Below are positions 6,018 to 14,772 of a stretch of 16,175 nucleotides of DNA, in pieces. Source of the DNA: Trichomonas tenax (lineage: Eukaryota; Parabasalia; Trichomonadida; Trichomonadidae); NCBI GenBank assembly GCA_023091735.1, contig JALKBU010001130.1, forward strand, positions 1-16,175, in the 5' to 3' direction. Below the pieces are notes generated by a model, which made no database searches, had not been told where the DNA came from, and saw nothing but the letters and a program-made list of their open reading frames with translations. The position numbers and the translations under genes are program-made. Each line of letters begins with the position of its first letter. The stretch's first letter is position 1.

Positions 6018-6382
6018 TTATGAATAAAATTGACAAGCTTTACTTTCCGCGGTTGAAACCGCGTTTTGACCTTTATTAATTAAATTTTGAGCTTTACTTT
6101 CTGCATTATTGACAAATTCATTTCCTTTGTCCAAAGCAGAATTTAATTTATCTTTAATAGAACTGTTGGGTACTAAATTAACCGCTTTTTTGCTACGTCA
6201 ATACCTTCATTAACTATAGATTTAGTTGCTGCAAATTTATTCTTCAATTCACCTAAAAAGTTCATGGTTTTTGGAGCAAACTTACCCACTAATTTTGCGG
6301 CGTAAGGAGCAAATTTACCCGCTAATTTTACTGCATACGGTAAAGCGAATTTTCCAACTGCTTTAACTATTGGTGCAAACAT
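6018..6382 (-). pseudogene. amphipathic Lys/Ala-rich protein, split by a -1 frame change at an A-run
   Basis: ATG at 6382 opens 69 codons to TAG at 6173-6175. The N-terminus has three tandem repeats of a KFAP/KLxGKFAP pattern (residues ~11-38), amphipathic and basic, like membrane-active minor virion proteins; that role is inference. The sequence at 6191-6185 reads A AAA AAG in exactly the register of a classical -1 slippery heptamer. The -1 frame entered there stays open for 55 more codons to TAA at 6018, giving Ala/Asn/Lys-rich helical sequence of the same character. So the coding sequence is about 121 residues, broken either by a one-base indel in the A-run or joined by programmed frameshifting. 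I see no strong structure 5-10 nt downstream, so an indel is likelier. Confidence 0.55.
6048..6063. repeat. single GC-rich hairpin (CGCGGTT-GA-AACCGCG)
   Basis: Perfect 7-bp stem with a 2-nt loop, inside the frameshifted tail of the 6018-6382 gene, where it encodes NAVSTA-like residues in frame. It may be a one-hairpin relative of the twin-hairpin inserts, or coincidental. It is the longest single stem of the set. Confidence 0.5.
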
Positions 6383-6422
6383 TTAGATAAGATAAAAAAT
6401 TATTATTTTTAATAAAAAATAA
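6383..6422. promoter_or_regulatory. 40-bp divergent promoter region
   Basis: Only 40 A/T-rich bases separate the starts at 6382 (minus) and 6423 (plus). The plus side carries ATTTTTAATAAAAAATAA before the ATG, a short form of the leader seen at 2871 and 12447. The minus side carries the ATCTTATCTAA form of the other leader class. Both genes must be controlled from this spacer. Confidence 0.45.
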
Positions 6423-7570
6423 ATGAATTTAGATGAAATCAATAAATTTATTGACGGTTTGCATTTCAAAACTTTTGATAGAGTTTGGGCAAACGTTATA
6501 AACAGATTTCCTGAAATGACGAAAAAGGATTTAAGGAAGATTATTAAGGAGAGGAAAAAGGATTTACATTTAAGACCGAATCAAACTAAACCTTATATGT
6601 TAAAAATATTCTCAACGAAACCAAATTCGTAGTTTCACGATTTAATGGATAACGGTAAAGAAGGAGTACCAAAATACTTCCACGTTTTCATTAATCAAAA
6701 TACTAGGTACGTGGTAGTGTATCCGTTAGACTCTAAAAATGCTGCAGCGGTAAGGGAGACATTGAAAAAGTTCATTGATGAATATAAGCCAGTAAAATTA
6801 ACGTCGGACGAAGAGCCTGCGTTCGTTGAAAAAAATAATGTTGAACTTTTGAAAGAGAATAAAGTAAGTCAGTATATAGTTCAGCATCAAAATCATTCGA
6901 GTTTAGGGGTAATAGATAGATTTATTAAAACATTAAGAATAATGAATTTACCGACGGCTTCGGATAAAAAACAAAGTCATGAAAAGGAATTTAATACTTT
7001 CACTAAAGAGAAAATGGATGAGTTCGTAAAGATTTACAATAACACTTATCATCAAACGATTAAAGCGACACCAAAAGAAATGATGGATAATCCGAATTTA
7101 GAGAAAGAATTTATATTTAGTTTATTGAAGAAGAAAGAAAAACAAATGACGATAAAAGATTTTAAATTAAATGAAGGCATAAGGGTTAGGTTTATGATAG
7201 GAAGAGATGAGATAAAGAGAAGATTTGAATTTAGTCCGGAAAGTTATTTAATTTCAGGAAGGGAGGGTAACAATTATGTTTTACAAGCAAAGGACGGAAC
7301 TGTTTTAGTCAAACCAAGGTTTAAATTGCAAGTCGTCAAAATAATGATTATAATAAATACCCTTTAGCTAAAACAGGTCCGAATCAATGGAACGGCGAAA
7401 TCCTTGAATACTACCCATGAACGAATAAGTATAAAGTCAAGTTTTCAATTCCAAACGGCGATGATTACATCGACATTATACCTGCAGTGAACCTTCGTGG
7501 ACGTTTTCCTGGGAGATTGAGTCAATTAGAAACAGAATTTAAAGAAAGGCAGGTCATAATTTCAAAATAA
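6423..7570 (+). pseudogene. rve-family (Maverick/retroviral-like) integrase, three lesions
   Basis: A single integrase reading across 6423-7570 is broken by TAG at 6630-6632, a frame change near 7337-7342 and TGA at 7418-7420, ending at TAA 7568-7570. The 5' piece is a basic helical N-domain. The catalytic core is recognisable: an Asp just after the first stop (codon 6639, in DLMD), the strand YFHVFINQNTRYVVVYPL, a second Asp in LTSDEEPAF (6807) and, exactly 35 residues on, LGVIDRFIKTLR with Asp (6915) where most relatives have Glu. YNNTYHQTIKATPKEMM is the typical post-core motif. The shifted 3' piece (WNGEILEYYP, later INLRGRFPG-like) is the C-terminal DNA-binding region. The lesions make activity very unlikely. 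The gene converges on the fibre gene with a 6-bp gap. Confidence 0.85.
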
Positions 7571-8261
7571 ACTTATTTAATAAACCCTATACCACGTGTA
7601 AACAGTAATGTATGGGGGCATGTAATCAGTACCTGAACCAGTGTCGGCAGTGTTTCCGTAAACTGAATGAATGTGACTTCCTGCATGATCAATGATTAAA
7701 CCCGTGTTGTATTCTCTGGGATCTGATGAAATATCATATCGTGAAATTGTTTCTTTTCCTCCGTTACCACATCCATAATAACCTCTATTACTTATTAAAT
7801 GAGTATGAGCTCCTGCCATTGATGTTGTACCCGAAAAGTAATGATTGTGTGAAGGTAAGTTATCTACTGAAATCTTTTTACTTCTTCCCGTTTATCTTGA
7901 TGAATTAGCGCAATATAAGAAACGATCGACTATTGGCTCCCATTCACCAAAACCAAATATTTGAGCAGGATTTACGTTATTCATTGATGTGTAAATTGAA
8001 CCAACAGGGTAAATTGTCATTAATAATTCATATTTAGAATTTAATACATCCTTCTTTAAATTCATTATTTCCCTATTGAATGTTTTTAATAAATTCCAAA
8101 CACTAGTTTCAGGATTAGTTGAAGGCGCATCTGTTCCCAATACCTGTTTAATTATTACATCATCAACTTTAATTTCATTTGCGTTTATTACTGTGTCGAT
8201 TTCATTTAATTTTTCGTTTAACCCATTAATATCTGTTATTGCGTGTGTATGTTCTTTATCT

Positions 8262-8335
8262 GCTTTATCATTTAATTTATTCTTAACATCAAAAATTCCT
8301 TGTTCAATTCTCGATGATAATTCATGAGTGTTATA
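8262..8335 (-). repeat. fibre-shaft duplication, copy 1
   Basis: Nearly the same ~75-bp sequence as 8484-8566, encoding YNTHELSSRIEQ followed by VKNKLNDKA in the fibre shaft. It has an in-frame deletion of three codons relative to the other copy. This indicates repeat expansion or recombination in the shaft. Confidence 0.75.
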
Positions 8336-8483
8336 AGTCAAATCATTTTTAACTTTTTGAACTTCTGTTTTGTCAGCTTTAATTTGTAATGTGTTATTAA
8401 TTGTTTGCATATCATCATTAACTTCTGTTTTATCTGCTTTAGTATCAATTTTATTTAATGCTTCTGTCAAATCTAACGTCGAT

Positions 8484-8566
8484 GCTTTATCATTTAATTT
8501 ATTCTTAACGTCAATGATTCCTTGTTCGGTTTGTTCAATTCTTGATGACAATTCATGAGTGTTATA
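8484..8566 (-). repeat. fibre-shaft duplication, copy 2
   Basis: Second copy of the shaft segment. It contains an extra TEQ next to SSRIEQ and differs by scattered substitutions, so the duplication is not recent. Confidence 0.75.
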
Positions 8567-9235
8567 ATCTAATTGTTCCTTGTCGGCTTTATCATTCAGT
8601 GCATTCATAACATTCGCTAAATTTGAAGTTAAAGTGTCAGTTATTGCTTTATCTGCTTTATTGATTAATGACTGTTGAACATTGATAATTTCATTATTGT
8701 TTTTAATTATTATCGCCTTTGTTTCTAATCCATCCGTGAATTCAGGAATGACATATTTAGGAGGTTCCGGTGCTATAATAGTTTCCGTTCCATCTTCATT
8801 TTTAATTGTTTTACCTTCTCTTCCTTCTTTCATAAATCCCTTAATTTCATGAACCGTTAAGCGTTCGATGTTTTGATGTTCATGGTTGACATTTGCCTTA
8901 TTATTTAATTCTGTCATTAAGTCTATATCATTAATATCTATTTCCTGAGTATATATTTTACCCACTTTTATATTTGTCTGCTCTGGTTCTTCTTCTAAAA
9001 ATTCAGTGTCGTGATCATCGGGGTATTTCGTGAAAGACGTAAGATTATTGTTGATTAAACATATCTGACGCAACAACTCAGCAACTGTGAATGTAATAGT
9101 TAAATCATTATTTCTTTCTGTACATTCAAACGTTATATTATTATCTTTTATGACTTTATTAATATAATTTAATAACACACCGTAACGAGGATATAATTTA
9201 TTAAATTTTTCAGCAATTGTGAGTTCATGTATTTC

Positions 9236-9264
9236 GGCACTTCGTGCCACAGGGCTTTTAGCCC
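9236..9264. repeat. GC-rich twin-hairpin insert 5 (in frame in the fibre gene)
   Basis: GGCAC-TTC-GTGCC at 9236-9248, ACA spacer, GGGCT-TTT-AGCCC at 9252-9264. Stems are perfect 5-mers and both loops are 3 nt. In the fibre it encodes RAKSPVARSA between an acidic stretch and a helix, keeping the frame. Confidence 0.8.
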
Positions 9265-10475
9265 GTTCTTCTTCAGGTACTCCGCCATTCTCATGGATTT
9301 CATTTCCTGTTTCATTACCATCTCTTAATCTTACACTACGAGGTATGACATTAGTACCAACATGTGATAAATTCTGTAAGAACCACTGAACACGTTGAAA
9401 TAGACTTAAATGACTGTCCATTACCTGACCAGTTAGTGATTCAACACTTGATATTGTGTTCTGTGTTGCTCTGTTAGTTTCATTAACAAAAGTCGTGAAT
9501 TGATTCAGTGCATTATTGGTAACACCTATACTATCTTCTAAACCATTAACGATTCCAGTCATTGTATGTGTGAAATCATCAATTCTCTGAATCCATGTTG
9601 ATAAGCTACTAAAAACATCATTACCCCGTCGATATTGTATTTAACACAGCCCTTAACGTGTCCAATCCTTCTGCTTTAGCCATAAATGCTGAAAGTTTTG
9701 TTACTTGTAACTGTAATGCAGTAAATGAAGCTGCAGTTAGACCTGTGTTGAATGCGTTCCAAAGGAAATTAAAGAATGATTTCTTTGATGATTCATTGTC
9801 AATATCAACCAAATCTTCAATGTGATGTTTCAGCCAATCTTTGGTAATTAATGCGCCGTCTCCTAAAATTTCATCAGCATAATTGCCTTTAATCTTTAGC
9901 TTTTTAGTATATAACGTTGGTGTGTTGAATTGATAATTAGTATTTATACCATTGTCGTTCATGTAAAACATTTTACTTAATTCTTTGTTCAAATTTAATA
10001 TCGACGTCTGAATTAACGTGAGCGTAACCTCTGTGGCATCTATTTTTGCTGTTGCCGATTTCAAACGTTCCTCTGCATCAATGAGGAAGAAGTTGATCTG
10101 ATCTGTTTTAATCTTCAATGCATTCAATAACTCAGTCGCTTGATCTATAAATTGTTGAATTGTTTTTGAATCCTCCCATAACTTCTTTATTTTCTCTAAA
10201 TACTCGGCGAATCTTTCGTCAGTCAATATTGTTTCAACAGGAATGTTATTTATATATTGCAAATTTCTGATGGCTCTGTTGGTAAGATTTACATTTATTC
10301 GTTGTTTCCCGTATTCGAAAACGAAACTTCTGCTCGATGCATCGATGTAAAATTTACACAACCCATTACTTACAGTCTCTGCTAATTTTGATATTTGACT
10401 AAATGATACAGTGTTTTTATTCATTGCCATTAATGCTAACTCTCTATTTTTCTCTATTTCGTTTTGAAAATTCAT

Positions 10476-10493
10476 ATTTTTAATAATATTAAA
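10476..10493. promoter_or_regulatory. 18-bp divergent spacer
   Basis: The fibre gene ATG (minus, 10475) and the ATG at 10494 (plus) are separated by ATTTTTAATAATATTAAA only. The spacer is nearly self-complementary, so each gene has almost the same leader. Promoter elements must overlap the two coding starts. Confidence 0.45.
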
Positions 10494-11345
10494 ATGTCCA
10501 ATTTATCAAATAATTTAAGTAAAAGAGCATCAACAAAAGCAGTTGAAGAAATTTTCACAGATAACGACGTTGTGAAAAATGGTTCAGATATTTCGATTTC
10601 GTACACAAAAGAAGTTGGTTTTAGTTTTGATTATCCTATGCGTTGGTTAAATGATAGTTCAGAAATGAAGGCAATAGGTTTAAGAAGATGTAAAGTAATT
10701 CCAACATCTCACGTTTTCAAATTAACGTATCAATATCAATATACACTTAATGGTAAAACAACAAATGGTACTAATAAAGTAATAAGAGTTTCAATCACGC
10801 CAGAAAATAATTTAGATGAAATCATCGCTTATATTTTGAATCAAGTTAATAACCATATGGCAATAAAAACGCCAGACGCCAAAATTAATTTAGCTTATGA
10901 ATTCAATTACCGAACTGGTGATTTTGAATTTCAGATGTTTGCTGAAGATGACGGGGCTGATGATTATAAATTTAATTTCAAGAATTCAAATCAGAACGAT
11001 GACATTAGTTTAGAATTTTTCTTGAAATTCTTGAATCAGGAACGAAGCACAGAAAATAAATTAATTCTTTCAACGCCAACGATTTTCATGAAATTTTCAA
11101 ACGTATGGGATAGAAGAAGTTTGATGTTTCATGCTTCGTTTAGCGATGCAAAAAGAAATTACATAGGATTAAACGGCGATAATTTCGATAGACCAACTAA
11201 ATTCTATGACCCTCCAACAAACGCATCTAATTTTCAAATACGATTTACTACCGATGGAACTCATAATTTATTACCTCGTTATTGTCAATTCTTTGTTGAA
11301 CTTTCATTCATTTATAATTATAAGAATTCATTAATTACTAAATAA
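10494..11345 (+). CDS. possible structural (penton-like) protein, 283 aa
   Basis: I choose ATG 10494 because it follows the A/T leader; the frame extends 30 bp further up only from a TTG inside the divergent fibre gene. TAA is at 11343-11345. No lesions. The protein alternates beta-strand-like segments: ISISYTKEVGFSFDYPMRW, a conserved-looking GLRRCKVIPTSHVFKLTYQY, VIRVSITPEN, ending in PRYCQFFVELSFIYNY. This looks like an all-beta jelly-roll, and the length suits a minor capsid/penton of Maverick-type elements. Pairing with the fibre gene across a shared promoter supports a virion role. I have no firm motif; structural prediction would decide. It is one of the few virion-type genes still intact. 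Confidence 0.5.
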   Translation: MSNLSNNLSKRASTKAVEEIFTDNDVVKNGSDISISYTKEVGFSFDYPMRWLNDSSEMKAIGLRRCKVIPTSHVFKLTYQYQYTLNGKTTNGTNKVIRVSITPENNLDEIIAYILNQVNNHMAIKTPDAKINLAYEFNYRTGDFEFQMFAEDDGADDYKFNFKNSNQNDDISLEFFLKFLNQERSTENKLILSTPTIFMKFSNVWDRRSLMFHASFSDAKRNYIGLNGDNFDRPTKFYDPPTNASNFQIRFTTDGTHNLLPRYCQFFVELSFIYNYKNSLITK

Positions 11346-11848
11346 CCGCTTCGTTTATTTTTATTGAATGTATAAAACATTTAGAAACGTTATTGACGAA
11401 AATAATTTATAAAAAGCATTTACATATAATTTCCATTGATATTTATTTTAATATAAATCGGGTTTGAAGTTAATAATATACAAATAATTTGTTTGTAATG
11501 ATGTTCACGTATAAATTTGCTGAAAATTATTACAGATTTGTGATGAAAAAAGAAAAAATAGTATGAAAATATGTGGGATAATGTGTATACATAATATTTA
11601 TTCCTTATATTATGGAAAAATTGAATAGTATTGAATTCAGCTAAAACCCAAATCGCGATTTTAAAATCGATTCAATTTTCAAAACCTTTACAATTATTAT
11701 TTTTCGATATTTATGATTACCATCCATCTTCAAACACAATATATTTTATTTGAACATCAGCAAAAATGTAGATATTCACATATATCATTAATTAAACAAT
11801 ATTTATTTTATGAAAATTTTAATCATCAAAATTTTTTACAGTAATTAA
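11346..11848. other. 503-bp gene-free A/T-rich stretch
   Basis: I find no credible coding frame, and neither the intergenic repeat nor the GC-rich inserts occur here. The only notable structure is the perfect 14-bp palindrome CGATTTTAAAATCG at 11656-11669, flanked by AATCG and ATT. It could be decayed element or host DNA, or hold a replication or control site. Nothing specific supports any of these. Confidence 0.4.
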
Positions 11849-12097
11849 ATGACTTACGCTTTAATCACCGAACTTCATAAAAATAAAATTTACTTTGAAT
11901 TTCGACTTTTCAGAGGTGAAACATGAATTTTGTTATTTGATGATACTAATGAATTAATGTTAAGTGTAAAATATGACGGCAAAAATTACGTTATTTCGGA
12001 TAATTGTACAAAGGCGATAGAGTTAAATTGTCATTATGAAGAAGAAGTGGAATCTATTGATGAAATTATAAAAATATATTATAAAACGTTACTTTAA
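11849..12097 (+). pseudogene. small hypothetical gene with in-frame TGA
   Basis: ATG at 11849 after an A/T leader, 82 codons to TAA 12095-12097, interrupted once by TGA at 11924-11926 (codon 26). Downstream of the stop the frame continues as a plausible small beta-rich protein (ILLFDDTNELMLSVKYDG, NYVISDN, then an acidic helix). The family is not recognised. It ends 2 bp before the converging ATPase remnant. A TGG-to-TGA change is the simple explanation, since a Trp would fit next to ILLF. Confidence 0.5.
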
Positions 12098-12099
12098 AT

Positions 12100-12354
12100 T
12101 TATTTTTCAATACTTTTAACGATTACTACTTTATTTGCATATACATGAATACGAAAAGAGTCGTGTTGAGATTTTAATTTTTGGTACTCGTTCCATAACT
12201 CCTTTCTATTAAATTTACCCGCCATACTTTCTTTAATCAAATCCATAAAGTCTTCTTCGCTAATTCCGGGGAATAAAATGAAATCTGTACAAATTTGTTT
12301 AATATCTTTTGAATAGCTTTTAGTCGTTTGTACGCATATCATTACGTTAATATT
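12100..12354 (-). pseudogene. inverted C-terminal remnant of the packaging ATPase
   Basis: The minus-strand frame encodes 85 residues from FNINVMICVQTTKS to the terminal IEK. About 69 of 85 are identical (hand count) to the C-terminus of the plus-strand ATPase at 14002-14574. Shared blocks include CTDFILFPGISE, ESMAGKFNRK and HDSFRIHVYANK. Homology stops at 12354; the 11 residues upstream in the open frame (to 12387) are unrelated. Walker A and B are absent, so it is not functional. It is a diverged, inverted partial duplicate, cut off where the leader of the KilA-N gene begins. Confidence 0.8.
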
Positions 12355-12390
12355 AAAGAGGTAACCGAAAAAACAAACGGAAATCATAAA

Positions 12391-12446
12391 TTCAAAAATT
12401 AAAGTTTAATTTTTTAAATTTATTTTTTTTAATAAATAATAAATAA
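12391..12446 (+). promoter_or_regulatory. shared A/T leader block before the KilA-N gene
   Basis: TTCAAAAATTAAAGTTTAAT, then TTTTTTTAATAAATAATAAA and TAAATG. It matches the 3591 block with one inserted A and the 2871 block in its last 20 bases. Confidence 0.5.
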
Positions 12447-13092
12447 ATGAACTTTAATAAATTGACGAACAAGAGAAACGGTGAAACATTCACAAAAGGA
12501 ACATATAACGGCATTGAGATTTTACGTCGTGATGTTGATGGGTATATTAATGCTTCAAAACCGTGCAATCAGTTCGGAAAACGATTCAGAAAAATTAAAG
12601 AAAATAAGTCGTGGCAAGAGTATTTAGACGCATTTTCTGAAGAAAATTGTGACTGCCCGAATTGGAGAGGTCACTTTATTTACATTTTACGTGAAGGAAT
12701 CCCTAAAGAAATTCAAGAAGTTAGAGGAACTTACATTCATCCTGGTTTAGTTAATTATGTGGCATTTTGGGCAAGCGTTAAATATGCCGTAAAGGTTGGA
12801 AAAATCATGGATTCAATCAACGATAAAGTTCATGAAAAACTTGATGAAAACAATTTACCCGATACAGTGGAGAAAGCACAACCAATATTTGAAAATGAAG
12901 TACGAAAGATAACAGAACCGCAAAATAATTGTTGGGGCGTTCGTGATAGTGTTTACGAATTAGATCAATGGGAAATTGTGATTACGTAGAGATAAACGTG
13001 AATATGATTTAGCGAAAATTGAATTTGAAAACGCGTAAAAGAAATTAAATGAATGGGGAAGAAGATTTATAAACTTATATTGTGAAAACTAA
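12447..13092 (+). pseudogene. KilA-N domain protein, broken near its C-terminus
   Basis: ATG at 12447 opens 180 codons to TAG 12987-12989. Residues ~20-125 are a KilA-N DNA-binding domain: YNGIEILRRDVDGYINASKP, then a Trp-containing helix (NKSWQEYLDAF) and RGTYIHPGLVNYVAFWASVK with YAVKVGKIMDSI, all hallmarks of the family in large DNA viruses and phages. The frame is shifted near 12975-12982; the +1 frame reads on as a charged helix (LRRDKREYDLAKIEFENA), meets TAA at 13036-13038, then KKLNEWGRRFINLYCEN to TAA 13092. The DNA-binding domain itself is intact, so a truncated protein could still bind DNA. KilA-N proteins are usually regulators; the specific role here is unknown. Confidence 0.85.
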
Positions 13093-13120
13093 CTCTAATT
13101 TAATTTTTATTTACTTATAA

Positions 13121-14041
13121 ATGCCAAAGCGATTAAATGCACAAACCGTCAAGAATGAATTCATTAAATTTGGTTATGTTTTACCAAATAATTTTAATTA
13201 CACAAACGCCAAACAAAAGTTTAGGGTTTATGACGAAAGAAATGAAGAATACATTAATCTATCTTATCAGCAGTTGAAATATCAAACACAAAACGCAGCA
13301 ACGATAAGGCAACCGTATTTTCAACCCGAATTAATGGATATGCCATTGAATGAAAATCAAAACCTTTCATTAAATTCATTTGAACGATTCGTAAATAATC
13401 AAGATGAAGCGTTCAGAAATGAAATCGATGAATACCAACAAAAAGCATTTGAAACATTTAATAAATTAATACCTGTAATAAAACGCAAACAAAACATAAC
13501 CATTAATTTTGATGACGCCGAAAAACTTGCTCAAATATTTGGTTTTTTGAAATCAATTGAAGCGGCTGATTTAATCAATACCGATTTAAGGCTAACGATA
13601 AAAAGTAATGATGGAAGAATTCAATACGCTCACGCGAATAAGAACACGATTGGTTTATTAATTAATGCTTTCGTTGATAATGACGTTGATATGAAAGATT
13701 CAGATACTAATATTCTTGATACTTTCGTTGATGTTGAATCGGTTGATTTAGAATTTATTCCTTCAATCAGAGGGTCAAGAAGAAACGCAGGTTATTTCCC
13801 GTTTATCAATAAATCAAACATTGACTTATCGGAATTTGGGATTTATTCAAATGAATCAGAAATTAAAAATGAATTGTGTTTAATTACCACGTGTCGTTCA
13901 TCCAAACTATTTGATGATGAACAAATGAAAATGATTGAATCGGTTATTAAAACCAGAAATGTTCTAAAATCAGATTTAAAGCATTTAGTAAAATTATTTG
14001 ATATTTACGTGTTAACGATTCGGATTTATTGGCTTGGTTAA
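13121..14041 (+). pseudogene. probable N-terminal fragment of a protein-primed family B DNA polymerase
   Basis: Open frame of 306 codons with a clear start after an A/T leader. No polymerase active-site motif is present. The assignment rests on general layout: an N-terminal module (FIKFGYVLPNNFNYTNAKQK) of the kind that opens some viral polymerases, a Gln/Asn-rich middle, and residues ~220-295 (YFPFINKSNIDLSEFGIY, then ELCLITTCRSS and IKTRNVLKSDLKHLVKLFDI), resembling the pre-exonuclease region of Maverick-type PolB. The expected continuation of several hundred residues is missing. At about 14002-14040 the sequence passes into the ATPase gene in another frame, so a large internal deletion is inferred. 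Alternative: a stand-alone protein of unknown function. Confidence 0.4.
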
Positions 14042-14574
14042 ACAAATACATGAGGCGGATATTAAAATATAACTCAATAATTAATTTCATTAATTCAGGA
14101 TTAAAGGAAAAGAACGAAGAAATTGAAAGAATAGAAATGAAACATAGATTTAAAAATAAGAATAAAGAAATTGAGTATTTAGGTAAAAAGTTGAATAAAT
14201 ATAATTGGAAAACTTACCCTCATAGATGTTTGCTAATATTTGATGATTTCGCTTCGCATCCTCTGATTCGTTCAAAGGAAACGGAAATGTCAAGATTACT
14301 GAAAAAGTTAAGACATTTTAACATCAATGCAATGATTTGCGTGCAAACAGCAAAAAGTTTGAGTAAAGACATAAAACGTATATGTACCGACTTTATATTA
14401 TTCCCAGGAATTAGTGAAGATGATTTTATGGAATTAATGAAAGAATCAATGGCAGGGAAATTTAACAGAAAAAAATTATGGAATAAATATCACAAAATGA
14501 CAAATCAGCACGATTCATTCAGAATTCATGTATATGCAAATAAGGTTTTGATTGTCAGAAGTTTGGAGAAATGA
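14002..14574 (+). pseudogene. packaging ATPase (FtsK/HerA-type), N-terminus deleted
   Basis: The frame opens after TGA at 13999-14001 and runs to TGA 14572-14574. Conserved parts are a Walker B segment (RCLLIFDDFASHPLI), the following arginine/sensor region (LLKKLRHFNINAMICVQTAK), CTDFILFPGISEDDF and ESMAGKFNRK, as in the A32/FtsK-like ATPases that package DNA in Mavericks, virophages and large DNA viruses. The Walker A P-loop and everything before it are absent, and only ~60 charged residues precede Walker B. The gene overlaps the end of the polymerase-like ORF out of frame, consistent with a deletion joining the two. It cannot hydrolyse ATP as it stands. Confidence 0.8.
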
Positions 14575-14577
14575 AAA

Positions 14578-14724
14578 AATTAACTAATTAGAAAAAGATA
14601 GCGTAAGGATTTCGAGACTTCCAAAATTTAAAAGTTATTTTTGAGTGTTTACGTTTAAAATTTGATGTTTTAAGTAACTTTATATGTTGATGTTTGAATT
14701 TACTGCTTCATATGCTTAAAAATT
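14578..14724 (-). repeat. intergenic repeat, copy F (inverted)
   Basis: TTAACTAATTAGAAAAAG, GCGTAAGGATTT, GAGTGTTTACGTTTAAAATT, then TTGATGTTTGAATTTACTGC. It starts four bases after the ATPase stop, with its TAACTAA side facing the gene end as in copy D. A decayed second core follows at about 14711-14755. Confidence 0.75.
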
Positions 14725-14772
14725 TAATGTTTTAAATTAATTTCAATGTCAATGTTTGCAGAGATTTGCTCT

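Larger units (their letters stand above)
7577..10475 (-). pseudogene. long fibre protein with phage-tail-like tip, broken by one frameshift and one stop
   Basis: ORFs at 9621-10475 (284 codons) and 7577-9562 belong to one gene. Dropping one base of the four-C run at 9624-9627 would put the first in register with open sequence leading into the second. The second is interrupted by one TAA (7892-7894) with the frame open on both sides. Total length is near 965 residues. The N-terminal part is helical. The middle is a shaft with five KADK motifs and a duplicated segment (YNTHELSSRIEQ). The tip has YPVGSIYTSMNNVNPAQIFG, GEWEPIVDRFL, three HxH motifs (HNH, HTH, HIH) and the ending MPPYITVYTWYRVY. 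That tip matches phage tail-collar/fibre ends, where HxH histidines bind iron in trimeric T4 gp37. The role is presumably host attachment. Confidence 0.75.

Noticed and set aside
6951..6968. CCGACGGCTTCGG in the integrase as another hairpin insert
   Set aside because: There is only one 4-bp stem with a 5-nt loop, no partner hairpin, and the coding sequence there looks ordinary.
8076..8558. Plus-strand ORFs at 8076-8327 and 8370-8558 with similar protein ends
   Set aside because: They are antisense shadows of the fibre shaft; their similarity comes from the shaft duplication on the minus strand.
6630..13038. Reassigned stop codons (ciliate-type TAA/TAG or TGA as Trp) to explain the internal stops
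   Set aside because: All three stop codons appear as lesions, intact genes also end with TAA, TAG or TGA, Trp is TGG in intact genes, and frameshifts are present as well; decay explains it.
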